IMG/VR virus record: IMGVR_UViG_3300028844_001002
Location: 1 to 30,036 of that record
Reading direction: 5' to 3' (one strand)
DNA: 30,036 nucleotides
DNA from: a virus
The translations under genes were made by a program, and so were the position numbers. Each line of letters opens with the position of its first letter. The first letter of the stretch is position 1. A model generated the notes under the pieces. It did no database searches and was not told where the DNA came from. It was given only the letters and a program-made list of their open reading frames with translations. Below, piece by piece: positions 19,156 to 26,762 of the stretch.

Positions 19156-21418
19156 CATCTCCCTCATAATTGGTTTGTTGCAATGGTTCGTCTGTGACAA
19201 CGTCTTCAGTCTTACCATCCATAGTGTTTTGATAATAGGATGTCTTCCAACCATACTTATATGTGGTTAGAAAATCCCTCGCCATTACTGATACAGGAAC
19301 CTCATTGTTAGGATAGTTTTCGGGGTTGTATGACCAGTTACCACTAATACCTTGGTCAAAGAACTTCTGCATCACTGCTACGATATTTATATATCCAGTG
19401 TTATCTGGCATATCCCATAGTAATGTGTAAGAATTCTTCAAGTGTGTGTATTGTGGTACCACTTGTTTCAATGTACCCTTTTTACTCTTCTTAACACTCA
19501 GATAATCTCTAGGTGGTTCTACACCATTTGTTGCATTTGATACAACACTTGATGATTCACTTGGCATCTGTGCAGTTAGTGTAGAGTGTCTAAGACCATA
19601 TTCTTTGATGTCACCCCTCAGTGTTTCCCAATCATGGTTTAACACATGTGGTGTCAATTCATCAACTTCCTTTTTGTAAGTGTCGATGGGTAAAATACCA
19701 TCTGAATACTTTGTCCCACCAAAACCTAAACAAGCACCTTTCTCTTTTGCAATAGTGTTGGATGCTTTGAGTAAATAGTATTGGAATGACTCTGTAAGTT
19801 CATGTACCAATTTAAGTGCATCGGGGTCGCCATACTTGACTTTGTTCTTCGCTAGGAAGTGTGCAAGTCCAATATAACCAATCCCCAATGACCTACGGGC
19901 GATAGTAGATGCTCGAGCTGCTTCTACTGGATACTCTTGGTGGTCTATCAGTTCTTCAAGTCCTCTCACTGCGAGGTCACACAAGTTCTCCATTTCGTCC
20001 GCTTTTACTATTCCCACATTAATAGCACTCAGTATACACAATGCGATTTCACCCTTACCATCAATATGTTGGATTGGGTCTGTCGGTAGTGTAATCTCTT
20101 GACATAAGTTACTCATGTTAACTTTGTCTTTAAAACTACTGTGTGTATTGCAGTGGTCTATATTCATAATATAGATTCTACCAGTCTCTGCTCTTTCTTT
20201 TAGCAAATCGGTAATTAGTTCCCTTGCACTCACTTTAATCTTTGGGACGGATGTAGCACGTTCGTATTTCTCATAGAGTTCATCGAACTCGGGTGTTCCG
20301 AATGCTTCATAGAGCCCAGGAGCTTCGTGGGGTGAGAACAATGTGATGTCGTCATTCTTTAAAAATCTCTTATAGAATAACTCTGATAACTGAATAGAAT
20401 AATCTAACTTTCTGACTCTGTTATCTTCTGTACCTTTGTTGTTCTTGAGTACAAGAATGTCTTGTATCTCTTGGTGCCAGATAGGGAAATGAACTGTTGC
20501 ACTTCCTCCCCTTACTCCGTTTTGGGTGCAACATCTAACAGTTGATTCAAATTTTTTAAGGAATGGGATGACGCCCGTATGCTGGACTTCGCCTCCTCTA
20601 ATCCTTGAACCAATTCCTCTAATTCTTCCGGCGTTAATACCGATTCCGGCACGTTGAGCAACATATTTTCCAATGGCCATATCACTTGAGAAGATACTGT
20701 CGAGAGTGTCGTCTGTGTCGACAAGCACACACGAAGCAAATTGTCGTAAAGGAGTTCTAACTCCTGCCATGATAGGGGTTGGGATGTTGATTTTGAATGT
20801 TGAGATTGCATCGTAGTATTTTTTGACATAGTCTAACCTTTTGTCTTTATCATAGTTTTGGAACAGTGTCATGGATATTAACATATACATGAACTGTGGG
20901 GTTTCATAGACCAAATTTGCTGACCTATCTTGTACCAAATACTTGTCCACTATTTGTTGTAGACCAGCATAGGTAAAGTCTGTATCTCTTCCATGTTTAA
21001 TGAAAGAATCAATCCTGTTAATTTCTTCAGTAGAATATGAATTGATGATAGCATCATCATACACACCGAAGTCTATATTTCTATGTATGATTTCACCCAG
21101 TGGTGGATATATCTCTGAATCTTTCCACTTGGTATTGAACACTTGTTTTTGAATTGCAAATAGTAGTAATCTAGCTGCAACAAATTGATAATTGGGGTTC
21201 TCTAGTGTAATTAAGTCACTTGCACTTTTCACTAGAATCTTTTGAATTTCTTTTGTGGTGATACCATCAAAAAACTGAAGTCCACTATTCATTTCAACCA
21301 ATGATTCTGACACACCTGTAATTCCTCTGCATGATTTTTCTACCATACGATGAATCTTGTCTAGGTTGATGTCCGATTTCGAACCATCTGATTTTAATAC
21401 TTTAATCATAGCATTCAT
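19127..21418 (-). CDS. nrdA: Class Ia ribonucleotide reductase large subunit
   Basis: This 763-residue protein is full length. It has an N-terminal ATP-cone (about 1-90, IKVLKSDGSKSDINLDKIHRM), the catalytic barrel with SNLCQEITLPT and GEIALCILSAINV, and PSESSSVVSNATNGVEP. The C-terminus is EDCEACAI, the swinging cysteine pair that re-reduces the active site. It converts NDPs to dNDPs. The start overlaps the primase stop (ATGA). It is followed by the 2OG-like gene, nrdB and glutaredoxin, a complete dNTP-synthesis operon. Confidence 0.95.
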   Translation of the reverse strand: MNAMIKVLKSDGSKSDINLDKIHRMVEKSCRGITGVSESLVEMNSGLQFFDGITTKEIQKILVKSASDLITLENPNYQFVAARLLLFAIQKQVFNTKWKDSEIYPPLGEIIHRNIDFGVYDDAIINSYSTEEINRIDSFIKHGRDTDFTYAGLQQIVDKYLVQDRSANLVYETPQFMYMLISMTLFQNYDKDKRLDYVKKYYDAISTFKINIPTPIMAGVRTPLRQFASCVLVDTDDTLDSIFSSDMAIGKYVAQRAGIGINAGRIRGIGSRIRGGEVQHTGVIPFLKKFESTVRCCTQNGVRGGSATVHFPIWHQEIQDILVLKNNKGTEDNRVRKLDYSIQLSELFYKRFLKNDDITLFSPHEAPGLYEAFGTPEFDELYEKYERATSVPKIKVSARELITDLLKERAETGRIYIMNIDHCNTHSSFKDKVNMSNLCQEITLPTDPIQHIDGKGEIALCILSAINVGIVKADEMENLCDLAVRGLEELIDHQEYPVEAARASTIARRSLGIGYIGLAHFLAKNKVKYGDPDALKLVHELTESFQYYLLKASNTIAKEKGACLGFGGTKYSDGILPIDTYKKEVDELTPHVLNHDWETLRGDIKEYGLRHSTLTAQMPSESSSVVSNATNGVEPPRDYLSVKKSKKGTLKQVVPQYTHLKNSYTLLWDMPDNTGYINIVAVMQKFFDQGISGNWSYNPENYPNNEVPVSVMARDFLTTYKYGWKTSYYQNTMDGKTEDVVTDEPLQQTNYEGDDEDCEACAI

Positions 21419-22458
21419 ATTCTCTTGTACTCCTTTAGTTTCAGTTTTGCAGTGAGACCTTCGGTTGTACAGTTATCTATAATTGACACAATGTCTTCGC
21501 TTGTCATTCCACTCATTATCATATTGTTTATATCTTTCAATCCTTCTACTCTCTTATCATTCCAAATACACACACGGTAACCTTCATCGATTACCTCATC
21601 AATTTTCTTTAGAATTTCTTTGTTTCGTGGTTCATTGTCATAAATTATTATTGCATTGTCTTTTATAGCATTGTCGATTTTTTTAAAGTCACTACCACCG
21701 ACAGCAATACTGTTTGGTAGGAATAAACTGTCTAGTGGCCCTTCTGTAACATAGATAGTTTTAGTCATATTCACTTTATCAATGTTGAAGATGAGTGAAT
21801 CGTCATCTCGGAATCTCATTGTTAGATATCTTAATGGTGAGTCATCGATTGCTCTCCCACTAACACCAACAAGTTCCCCATTCTTGATGAATGGCAATAC
21901 AATTCTAGGATTGTTTCCTAGAGGTCTGTCTTTGTATTTATCTGACAAGAACGATAGACTTTGTGCAGAATCAACAAACCACAACTCTTTTTGTGACTCT
22001 ACTGGAATTTTTCTGTTGTCTAGGTACTCCCTTGCGACTTTACTTTCAATCGCTGGTTTCGCTATAAACTTCAAATTCTCAATGGTCATTTTTGTTGCAT
22101 CTGTATTTAGACTTTCAGTAGTCTTGGGTTTAAACTTGAATGCATTCGATGATGGCATTCTTTGATTGGTATTCTTCTTACCATGTTTCTCTTGTAGAAG
22201 TTCTTTAACATACTCCTTGTATTGTACAGGAAAATGGTCTTTCAAAAACGTCATTGATGATGTGGATTTACCACAGTTATGACACTTATATATGAATGAT
22301 TGGTCGACTAAAAAATGATATGCTCGTGCTTTGTAGCGATTCTTTTGGGAATCACCACAATAAAGACATCTGTGATTTAATGTACTGTCTCCCTTCCATT
22401 TACAAACCTCAAGATGAGGTGTAACTGTAGAGAGGTACTTTCGCTCTAACCATAACAT
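21415..22458 (-). CDS. DNA primase (T4 gp61-like)
   Basis: These 347 residues have an N-terminal zinc-binding domain (CLYCGDS, Cys31/Cys34; YKCHNCG, Cys59/Cys62) and a TOPRIM core (YVTEGPLDSLFLPNSIAVGG, then IIIYDNEPRNKEI). This is the T4 gp61 layout: it makes RNA primers at the fork with a helicase partner outside the window. The ATG lies exactly at the +1 of the promoter 22465-22493 and no ribosome site precedes it, so the primase is probably made from a leaderless mRNA. The stop overlaps the nrdA start. Confidence 0.9.
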   Translation of the reverse strand: MLWLERKYLSTVTPHLEVCKWKGDSTLNHRCLYCGDSQKNRYKARAYHFLVDQSFIYKCHNCGKSTSSMTFLKDHFPVQYKEYVKELLQEKHGKKNTNQRMPSSNAFKFKPKTTESLNTDATKMTIENLKFIAKPAIESKVAREYLDNRKIPVESQKELWFVDSAQSLSFLSDKYKDRPLGNNPRIVLPFIKNGELVGVSGRAIDDSPLRYLTMRFRDDDSLIFNIDKVNMTKTIYVTEGPLDSLFLPNSIAVGGSDFKKIDNAIKDNAIIIYDNEPRNKEILKKIDEVIDEGYRVCIWNDKRVEGLKDINNMIMSGMTSEDIVSIIDNCTTEGLTAKLKLKEYKRI

Positions 22459-22464
22459 ACACTC

Positions 22465-22493
22465 AGTATATCACTGAATGCATGTTATTTCAA
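22465..22493 (-). promoter_or_regulatory. Promoter of the primase-nrdA-nrdB operon
   Basis: Minus strand TTGAAA (22488-22493), 17 bases, TATACT (22465-22470), ATG six bases further. The -10 lies in TCAGT-GATAT-ACTGA, a small inverted repeat that could be an operator. Confidence 0.7.
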
Positions 22494-22507
22494 GTGGATT
22501 TTGGGAT

Positions 22508-22714
22508 TTATCCGGCGTCGATTAGTGCTTGAATTTCAGCGATTTGAGCAGTGTTTGTTGTGACTGAACTATCGTATGCGACCTTCTTAGGGTCGTCTGA
22601 TGCTAAGTCTGCATAACCTTCGGGTTGAACAGGCATTCCGTCACCTGACTCAAACCATGCTTTCCTTTCTGCTAGGTTGTCAATCGTTGGGATTGGCGAT
22701 AATGGTTCTGGCAT
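22508..22714 (-). CDS. Small acidic protein, paralogue of the next one (68 aa)
   Basis: The sequence contains ERKAWFESGDGMPVQPEGY and later TTNTAQIAEIQALIDAG. The gene upstream (22756-23007) has the matching ERLEFYKGEGKPVEPEGF and TNERQIASLEAEL, so the pair arose by duplication. Each has a helix, a G-x-G/D-P-x-x-PEG(F/Y) loop and a C-terminal coiled-coil helix. Function is unknown. AGGAG lies six to seven bases before the ATG; a CTAAATA motif is 28 bases upstream. Confidence 0.72.
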   Translation of the reverse strand: MPEPLSPIPTIDNLAERKAWFESGDGMPVQPEGYADLASDDPKKVAYDSSVTTNTAQIAEIQALIDAG

Positions 22715-22742
22715 GTTAATCTCCTAAATTAATGTTACTATC

Positions 22743-22749
22743 TATTTAG
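22743..22749 (-). promoter_or_regulatory. Late-promoter-like CTAAATA
   Basis: CTAAATA on the minus strand, 28 bases before the ATG at 22714, the distance and sequence expected for a T4-like marine-phage late promoter. Confidence 0.35.
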
Positions 22750-22755
22750 TAAATA

Positions 22756-23007
22756 CTAGTCTTCTTCGACTGCGAATTTACCTGCCTTTTCTTCTTCTTT
22801 TCTAGCAATTTCCGCAAGTACTTCAAGTTCTGCCTCTAAAGATGCAATTTGTCTTTCGTTAGTTGCAAGAGATTCTTCATACGATTTTACCGCCTCTTCT
22901 GTTGCATCCTTTCCATTGAATCCTTCGGGTTCGACTGGTTTGCCTTCACCTTTATAGAACTCTAAACGTTCCTCTTTGGTCATTTCCCCTAAATTTAAAT
23001 CTGTCAT
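22756..23007 (-). CDS. Small acidic coiled-coil protein (83 aa), paralogue of the 68-aa protein
   Basis: The sequence starts MTDLNLGEMTKEERLEFY and shares the PEGF loop and TNERQIASLEAEL helix with its neighbour. It is longer at the C-terminus by an acidic extension (AEIARKEEEKAGKFAVEED). Soluble and helical; no family name is known to me. AGGAG precedes the ATG by six to seven bases. A possible late-promoter core (GATAAATA, 23035-23042) lies 28 bases upstream, as for the paralogue. Confidence 0.72.
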   Translation of the reverse strand: MTDLNLGEMTKEERLEFYKGEGKPVEPEGFNGKDATEEAVKSYEESLATNERQIASLEAELEVLAEIARKEEEKAGKFAVEED

Positions 23008-23033
23008 TTGTTACTCCTAATTAGTGTACACTG

Positions 23034-23897
23034 TTATTTATCTTTTGACAAGTCTAAAACCTTGTCTTTTGGTACCTGTAATACAATTTTATTTGTTACT
23101 TTTGGTTGTGGTTTTGCGGTTACTTTTTTTTTCTGTGCTGGTAGAGTTTTTCTTTTTGGTGTAGGTTTCTTATCAACAATAAGTGCAACACTAGTGACCA
23201 AAAGTAACACTGCAAGTGGGTCAAACACAAAAATAAGTGCAAAAATCACCCACCTAACTGCGTTGTCAAGATACTTGACACTTTCCTCTTGACCGTATAT
23301 AACTTCTGCAACATACTTGATTGGCCCTATTTTCGAGTCCTGTTCAAGTTGTTTCCGTTGAATCGGAAGTTTGTCCTCCGTGTATTCTGTAATCAAGCCG
23401 ATCGCTGTATCTATATCTTCTGCAATTTGGTTTCTTTCGTCTCTCTGTTGTCTGTTGATATAGTTTCTATCTTGCGGTCTACCAGTAGATAACACTAGGT
23501 CTAAGTTTGCAACTCTATCTTGATATCTTTCTATCTTACCTTTCTCTGCACCAATCCTAGTGTCCAGTATGGATAGTTCTAAACTGTTCCCATCACCTAC
23601 TAGTGACACTTCAATGTTCGCCTTAGATAGATAACCAAATATACCAAGCGATGTTATGAGCATGAGTACCACAACTGAAGTTAGTAGATACCATTTTAGA
23701 TAGTTCATCTTCTCCCATGCGAGGTGAAGATAAGCAGCAGTCACAAGTTTACCAAATTCCAATGCAGTCATCATTACGACTGTTCCTAGATATGCACCAG
23801 CAAACATTGTCGCCATACCTATGACTGAGAAGTATGCAGCAATTCCAGCGATTACAATAGATGTAATTAGAGCTAAGTAATTTAATAGTTTCAACAT
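23034..23897 (-). CDS. Multi-span membrane protein with a coiled coil (287 aa)
   Basis: Hydrophobic segments lie near 5-25, 29-55 and 70-90 (NYLALITSIVIAGIAAYF, TMFAGAYLGTVVMMTALEF, WYLLTSVVVLMLITSLGIF). A long polar helical region follows (about 115-200: GAEKGKIERYQDRVANL, RQQRDERNQIAEDIDTA), then another segment (RWVIFALIFVFDPLAVLLLV) and a basic, Lys-rich tail. Proteins with this architecture occur in T4-like marine phages without a known function. It may act at the host membrane late in infection or in the virion, but this is not shown. Confidence 0.7.
   Translation of the reverse strand: MLKLLNYLALITSIVIAGIAAYFSVIGMATMFAGAYLGTVVMMTALEFGKLVTAAYLHLAWEKMNYLKWYLLTSVVVLMLITSLGIFGYLSKANIEVSLVGDGNSLELSILDTRIGAEKGKIERYQDRVANLDLVLSTGRPQDRNYINRQQRDERNQIAEDIDTAIGLITEYTEDKLPIQRKQLEQDSKIGPIKYVAEVIYGQEESVKYLDNAVRWVIFALIFVFDPLAVLLLVTSVALIVDKKPTPKRKTLPAQKKKVTAKPQPKVTNKIVLQVPKDKVLDLSKDK
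23035..23042 (-). promoter_or_regulatory. Late-promoter-like GATAAATA
   Basis: GATAAATA on the minus strand, overlapping the last codons (KDK-stop) of the membrane protein gene and 28 bases before the ATG at 23007. The agreement with the CTAAATA spacing of the paralogue supports it, but it is also coding sequence. Confidence 0.3.
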
Positions 23898-23899
23898 AG

Positions 23900-24667
23900 T
23901 TATACCTGTGAATTTCTTTTGATTAGGTCAAAGAGTTGGGCAGGTTCGTATTTCTTTTTCTTCTTCACCACTGGTACATCTGTTGCAACTGCAGTACCTG
24001 TAGCATTCAAGGGCGCATCCTCTAATATATCATACTTAAAATACTTCATACATGCATCCGCTAGTTGGTATCCTGCTATCTTATCACTAGGATAGTGGAT
24101 ACCAGCATGGACTCTACCCAATGCAGAGATTTCCGCCATTGCCAACAATTCAGATTTATGTTGGGGATAGATTGATGAGTAGTAGTTTGCAACTACTCTC
24201 GCCTGTAAGGCATGGTTTGAAGGATATGATGGTGATTGTGCAGTATCTGTATTGAAATAGTCCATTTCCATACCTAGTTTCTCTGCAAGTACATAAGGTC
24301 TCGGTCTCATGTATTGATTCTTAAATTGTCTACCAATGTGTCTTGCACTATCTGTGATTTTTTCTATATCATCATCTGTATATGCCAAATCATTGTTCGA
24401 CATGTATTCTTTGATATAATATGAAGTGTCTTCATCTGTGTTCAGATAACGTTTCTTCTGTTCATCTGTAAGTTTCTGAATCATACCAACCATCTGTTTG
24501 AGTTCTTTGATGGTTTGTGGACTAGAATTGGCAGTATTCGGTTTTAGCGATAACTCCTTCATAACTTTAGTGTCGAACAATTCACCCAATTCTTCTATCT
24601 TGGGTTTCTTAGTCTTCCCTGTATGTTTTAGACTGTCTACGTTTACTACTGCCTCAATAAACGTCAT
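23900..24667 (-). CDS. PAP2-type acid phosphatase-like protein
   Basis: The 255 residues contain the three PAP2/class A acid phosphatase signatures: KNQYMRPRP (116-124), SYPSNHA (147-153, His152) and GRVHAGIHYPSD (184-195, His191, Asp195). The N-terminal third is polar and helical, and the C-terminus is Lys-rich (VVKKKKKYEPAQ). No signal peptide is evident, so it acts in the cytosol or virion unless exported otherwise. It may dephosphorylate nucleotides or lipids. Its start overlaps the upstream gene by 14 bases. Confidence 0.8.
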   Translation of the reverse strand: MTFIEAVVNVDSLKHTGKTKKPKIEELGELFDTKVMKELSLKPNTANSSPQTIKELKQMVGMIQKLTDEQKKRYLNTDEDTSYYIKEYMSNNDLAYTDDDIEKITDSARHIGRQFKNQYMRPRPYVLAEKLGMEMDYFNTDTAQSPSYPSNHALQARVVANYYSSIYPQHKSELLAMAEISALGRVHAGIHYPSDKIAGYQLADACMKYFKYDILEDAPLNATGTAVATDVPVVKKKKKYEPAQLFDLIKRNSQV

Positions 24668-25214
24668 CTTCTGTTACCAATATTCTTTCTACTCCACATT
24701 GTGCGATATAGATGTTAACACCAAACACTATTGAGTGTTCTGCGATAACAGTTATAGGGGTCTTTTGTGGATAAGTTACACCGTTTTGTTCTTCTAGGTT
24801 TCTTCTAAGGTGGTAGTGTCTACCAACGTCAAGTGTCATAACTTGATTCGCTTCATGTAGGTCGTCTACATCAAATTCACCTGTATCTTTGATGTGTCTA
24901 TAAACCTTCTCACACAATTCTTCTGCTTGTTCTGCAGTGATACCTGTCTCTTCTTTCAGTAATGCGATTGCAACAGCGTATGATGCAAATCTAGATTTAC
25001 CAAAAGGCACCTTTTCTATGATTCGTTTTAAGTTAAAGACAAGTTTGTGTAGCATGGAATAAGCACTCTTCTCTTCGGATGTTTTTGGTTCTTTTTCAGT
25101 TCGTTTACCCTTGTTGGTAATCAAACCAAGTTTATATGCATCCGTGTCTACCCATTTCTGAGTTAACATTTTAATGATTCTAAAAACTATAAGTGTGTTT
25201 ATTAAGTTCGCCAT
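24654..25214 (-). CDS. Conserved phage protein of unknown function (186 aa)
   Basis: An N-terminal hydrophobic segment (INTLIVFRIIKML) is followed by MLTQKWVDTDAYKLG, FNLKRIIEKVPFGKSRFASY and a helical region, then a compact C-terminal domain (HYHLRRNLEEQ, HSIVFGVNIYIAQC). As I recall, proteins with this VPFGKSRFASY motif are conserved in marine T4-like phages near virion genes. An alternative start at MLTQKW (25169) would drop the hydrophobic part. Two bases short of the tRNA-Thr processing site region, it is probably co-transcribed with it. Confidence 0.65.
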   Translation of the reverse strand: MANLINTLIVFRIIKMLTQKWVDTDAYKLGLITNKGKRTEKEPKTSEEKSAYSMLHKLVFNLKRIIEKVPFGKSRFASYAVAIALLKEETGITAEQAEELCEKVYRHIKDTGEFDVDDLHEANQVMTLDVGRHYHLRRNLEEQNGVTYPQKTPITVIAEHSIVFGVNIYIAQCGVERILVTEDDVY

Positions 25215-25239
25215 ACTTCTATTTATGTATTCAAAATAG

Positions 25240-25315
25240 TGGAGCTCCCAAACCGATTCGAACGGTTGACCTACTGATTACAAATCAGTTGCTCTACCAG
25301 CTGAGCTATGGGAGC
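25240..25315 (-). tRNA. tRNA-Thr (anticodon TGT)
   Basis: A 76-base cloverleaf: acceptor GCTCCCA/TGGGAGC perfectly paired, D-arm GCTC...GAGC, anticodon stem ACTGA/TCAGT with loop TTTGTAA, T-arm loop TTCGAAT. Discriminator T and CCA are encoded. It lies between the 123-aa gene (stop two bases before) and the 186-aa gene. Confidence 0.96.
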
Positions 25316-25317
25316 GT

Positions 25318-25689
25318 TTATAAATCTCGTAACCTCTGTACAAGTGCATCGTCAAGAGGCATCTCGGGTGACCATGATTCATCAATGTATCCCAAATAGA
25401 GTAACATTGTTTTAACAGATACCCAATATTTCTCATCCTTTAATTTAAACTCCAACATTTTCATTGATGCATCAAAACCAAATACATTGAATATGGTAAT
25501 GATATGGTTTAACATAAGGCGTTCTCTCATCTCACCATTTTCATGGTATCTGTGTAAGAGGCGTTTAAGGTAACGGAATCTACGCAAATCTTCCTCAAAG
25601 TCTTCTATGGTCTCACATTGTGGGTCGTCATAGTGTTTTTGAGCGAATGCAGTAAAATTTTTGTTTGTAAGGGTATCAAAGAGTTTCAT
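25318..25689 (-). CDS. Conserved T4-like phage protein (123 aa, DUF7207-like)
   Basis: I start at MKLFDTLTNKNF; an earlier in-frame TTG at 25698 lies in the promoter motif. The protein is helical and basic/acidic mixed: FAQKHYDDPQCETIEDFEED, LRRFRYLKRLLHRYHENGEM, then LNHIITIFNVFGFDASMKML and a tail. This matches a conserved small family of marine T4-like phages that I know as DUF7207; function unknown. No ribosome site is visible. The ATG lies eight bases after TATAAT, so the mRNA would have little or no leader. Confidence 0.72.
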   Translation of the reverse strand: MKLFDTLTNKNFTAFAQKHYDDPQCETIEDFEEDLRRFRYLKRLLHRYHENGEMRERLMLNHIITIFNVFGFDASMKMLEFKLKDEKYWVSVKTMLLYLGYIDESWSPEMPLDDALVQRLRDL

Positions 25690-25697
25690 AATATACA

Positions 25698-25711
25698 ATT
25701 ATATAGGCGAT
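25698..25711 (-). promoter_or_regulatory. ATCGCCTATATAAT motif, copy 2
   Basis: Same 14-mer as at 10610-10623. The terminator T-run lies where a -35 would be, so a sigma70 promoter is unlikely without an activator; it may be an alternative promoter class. Confidence 0.42.
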
Positions 25712-25720
25712 TTCAGCCAT

Positions 25721-25749
25721 AAAAAAAGGGACATAAAGTCCCTCTTTTT
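25721..25749 (-). terminator. Rho-independent terminator of the virion gene operon
   Basis: On the minus strand AGGGAC-TTTAT-GTCCCT is followed by a run of seven T, 15 bases after the stop of the gene at 25764. Complementary A- and T-runs lengthen the stem and make it look bidirectional. Confidence 0.85.
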
Positions 25750-25763
25750 GTATCAACTAGTCT

Positions 25764-26183
25764 TTATACTAATGAACCGTAAACTTTGAATGAACCAGTT
25801 TCTAGTTTTTCGTATCTAACCTTTAGGGTATATGATTTAGATGATTCTTCGAACTCATCGTTTGGTGTGTCTACAGTTTTACCAAATGACTCATATCTAG
25901 TGAACTCTAAATCCATCTCACCAGCGTCATCGAACTCTTCGTTCTGTACAACACCCATTTCACCAACACTTCTTAGTTTAGTCATACCCAACTGCATAAG
26001 TTTAGATTCCATCTGTTGCAAAGCAGCAAGTGGATTCATGAACTCAACTGTTGCAGTGTGTCCTAAGATAGCGTTAACTTTTTGTTTAACGACTGAATCA
26101 TCAACGTCAAATGGTACCTTCTCTGAAGATAGACCAGCGCCGTCCATATATGATTCATCTAAAAAGTCTTTAAATTTCTTCAT
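25764..26183 (-). CDS. Head-associated protein candidate with capsid-targeting-like start
   Basis: These 139 residues begin MKKFKDFLDESYMDG. This resembles the T4 capsid-targeting peptide (MKTYQEFIAE in IPIII) and holds an L-D-E cleavage site. The rest (AALQQMESKLMQLGMTKLRS, then a beta-rich acidic part) is unrecognised. It is the last gene before the terminator at 25721-25749 and shares its context with virion genes. A packaged internal head protein is an inference. Confidence 0.6.
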   Translation of the reverse strand: MKKFKDFLDESYMDGAGLSSEKVPFDVDDSVVKQKVNAILGHTATVEFMNPLAALQQMESKLMQLGMTKLRSVGEMGVVQNEEFDDAGEMDLEFTRYESFGKTVDTPNDEFEESSKSYTLKVRYEKLETGSFKVYGSLV

Positions 26184-26200
26184 AATTTTTCCCTATTGTT

Positions 26201-26749
26201 TTATGCAACTACAGTAATTGTACCAGCAGCAGTTCCAACTCCAGCAATGTTAGTAATTGTAGATACAGTTGAAGTACCTTTATCTTTAATTGTTCCACCG
26301 TTCAATGCAATTGCGTTAGCACCAATTGAAAGTACATCATCAGCATCAGTAGCAGCGTTAGCAGCACCAATAACTAGTGTAAATACCAATTCGTTAGTAC
26401 CTGTACCACTTGCATATGATAATGTGTGGTTAGAATTAACACTGTTAACTACAGTTAGTTGTGGTGTTCCAGTTACGTCTACATCTTCGTTAAAAGTTGC
26501 AGTAACAGATAGTGTTCCACCTTCTGACTTGTCAAAAGCAGTGATATTCCAATCGATATCAGTTAAGTTAGCAGCACCCAAGGCAGTTGTTAGATTTTTC
26601 ATCGCAACTAATGTTTCAGTCAAAGTTCTTGAACCAACTTTACGAACTAATTCCCAACCGTGTGGTTTTGCTACCGTTTTTAATTTATCAGCATCAGATA
26701 ACCAATTTGGTTTTGATTCTGAACCTGAAGTATGTCCCCATAATGCCAT
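26201..26749 (-). CDS. Virion protein with a bacterial Ig-like domain
   Basis: The N-terminus (MALWGHTSGSESKPNWLSD) is typical, as I recall, of small virion proteins of marine T4-like phages. From about residue 75 an Ig-like domain follows (LSVTATFNEDVDVTGTPQLT, LVIGAANAATDADDVLSIG), the type with repeated V-T-x-x-G strands in surface and adhesion proteins. It is low in charged residues, with many Thr, Gly and Ala. Decoration of head or tail and glycan binding are plausible. It is flanked by head-associated candidates. Confidence 0.65.
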   Translation of the reverse strand: MALWGHTSGSESKPNWLSDADKLKTVAKPHGWELVRKVGSRTLTETLVAMKNLTTALGAANLTDIDWNITAFDKSEGGTLSVTATFNEDVDVTGTPQLTVVNSVNSNHTLSYASGTGTNELVFTLVIGAANAATDADDVLSIGANAIALNGGTIKDKGTSTVSTITNIAGVGTAAGTITVVA

Positions 26750-26762
26750 TTTAATTTCCTCT

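Noticed and set aside
25786-26217. Plus-strand 143-codon frame over the 139-aa gene
   Set aside because: Shadow of the coding strand; Ser/Thr-rich without domain features or a ribosome site.
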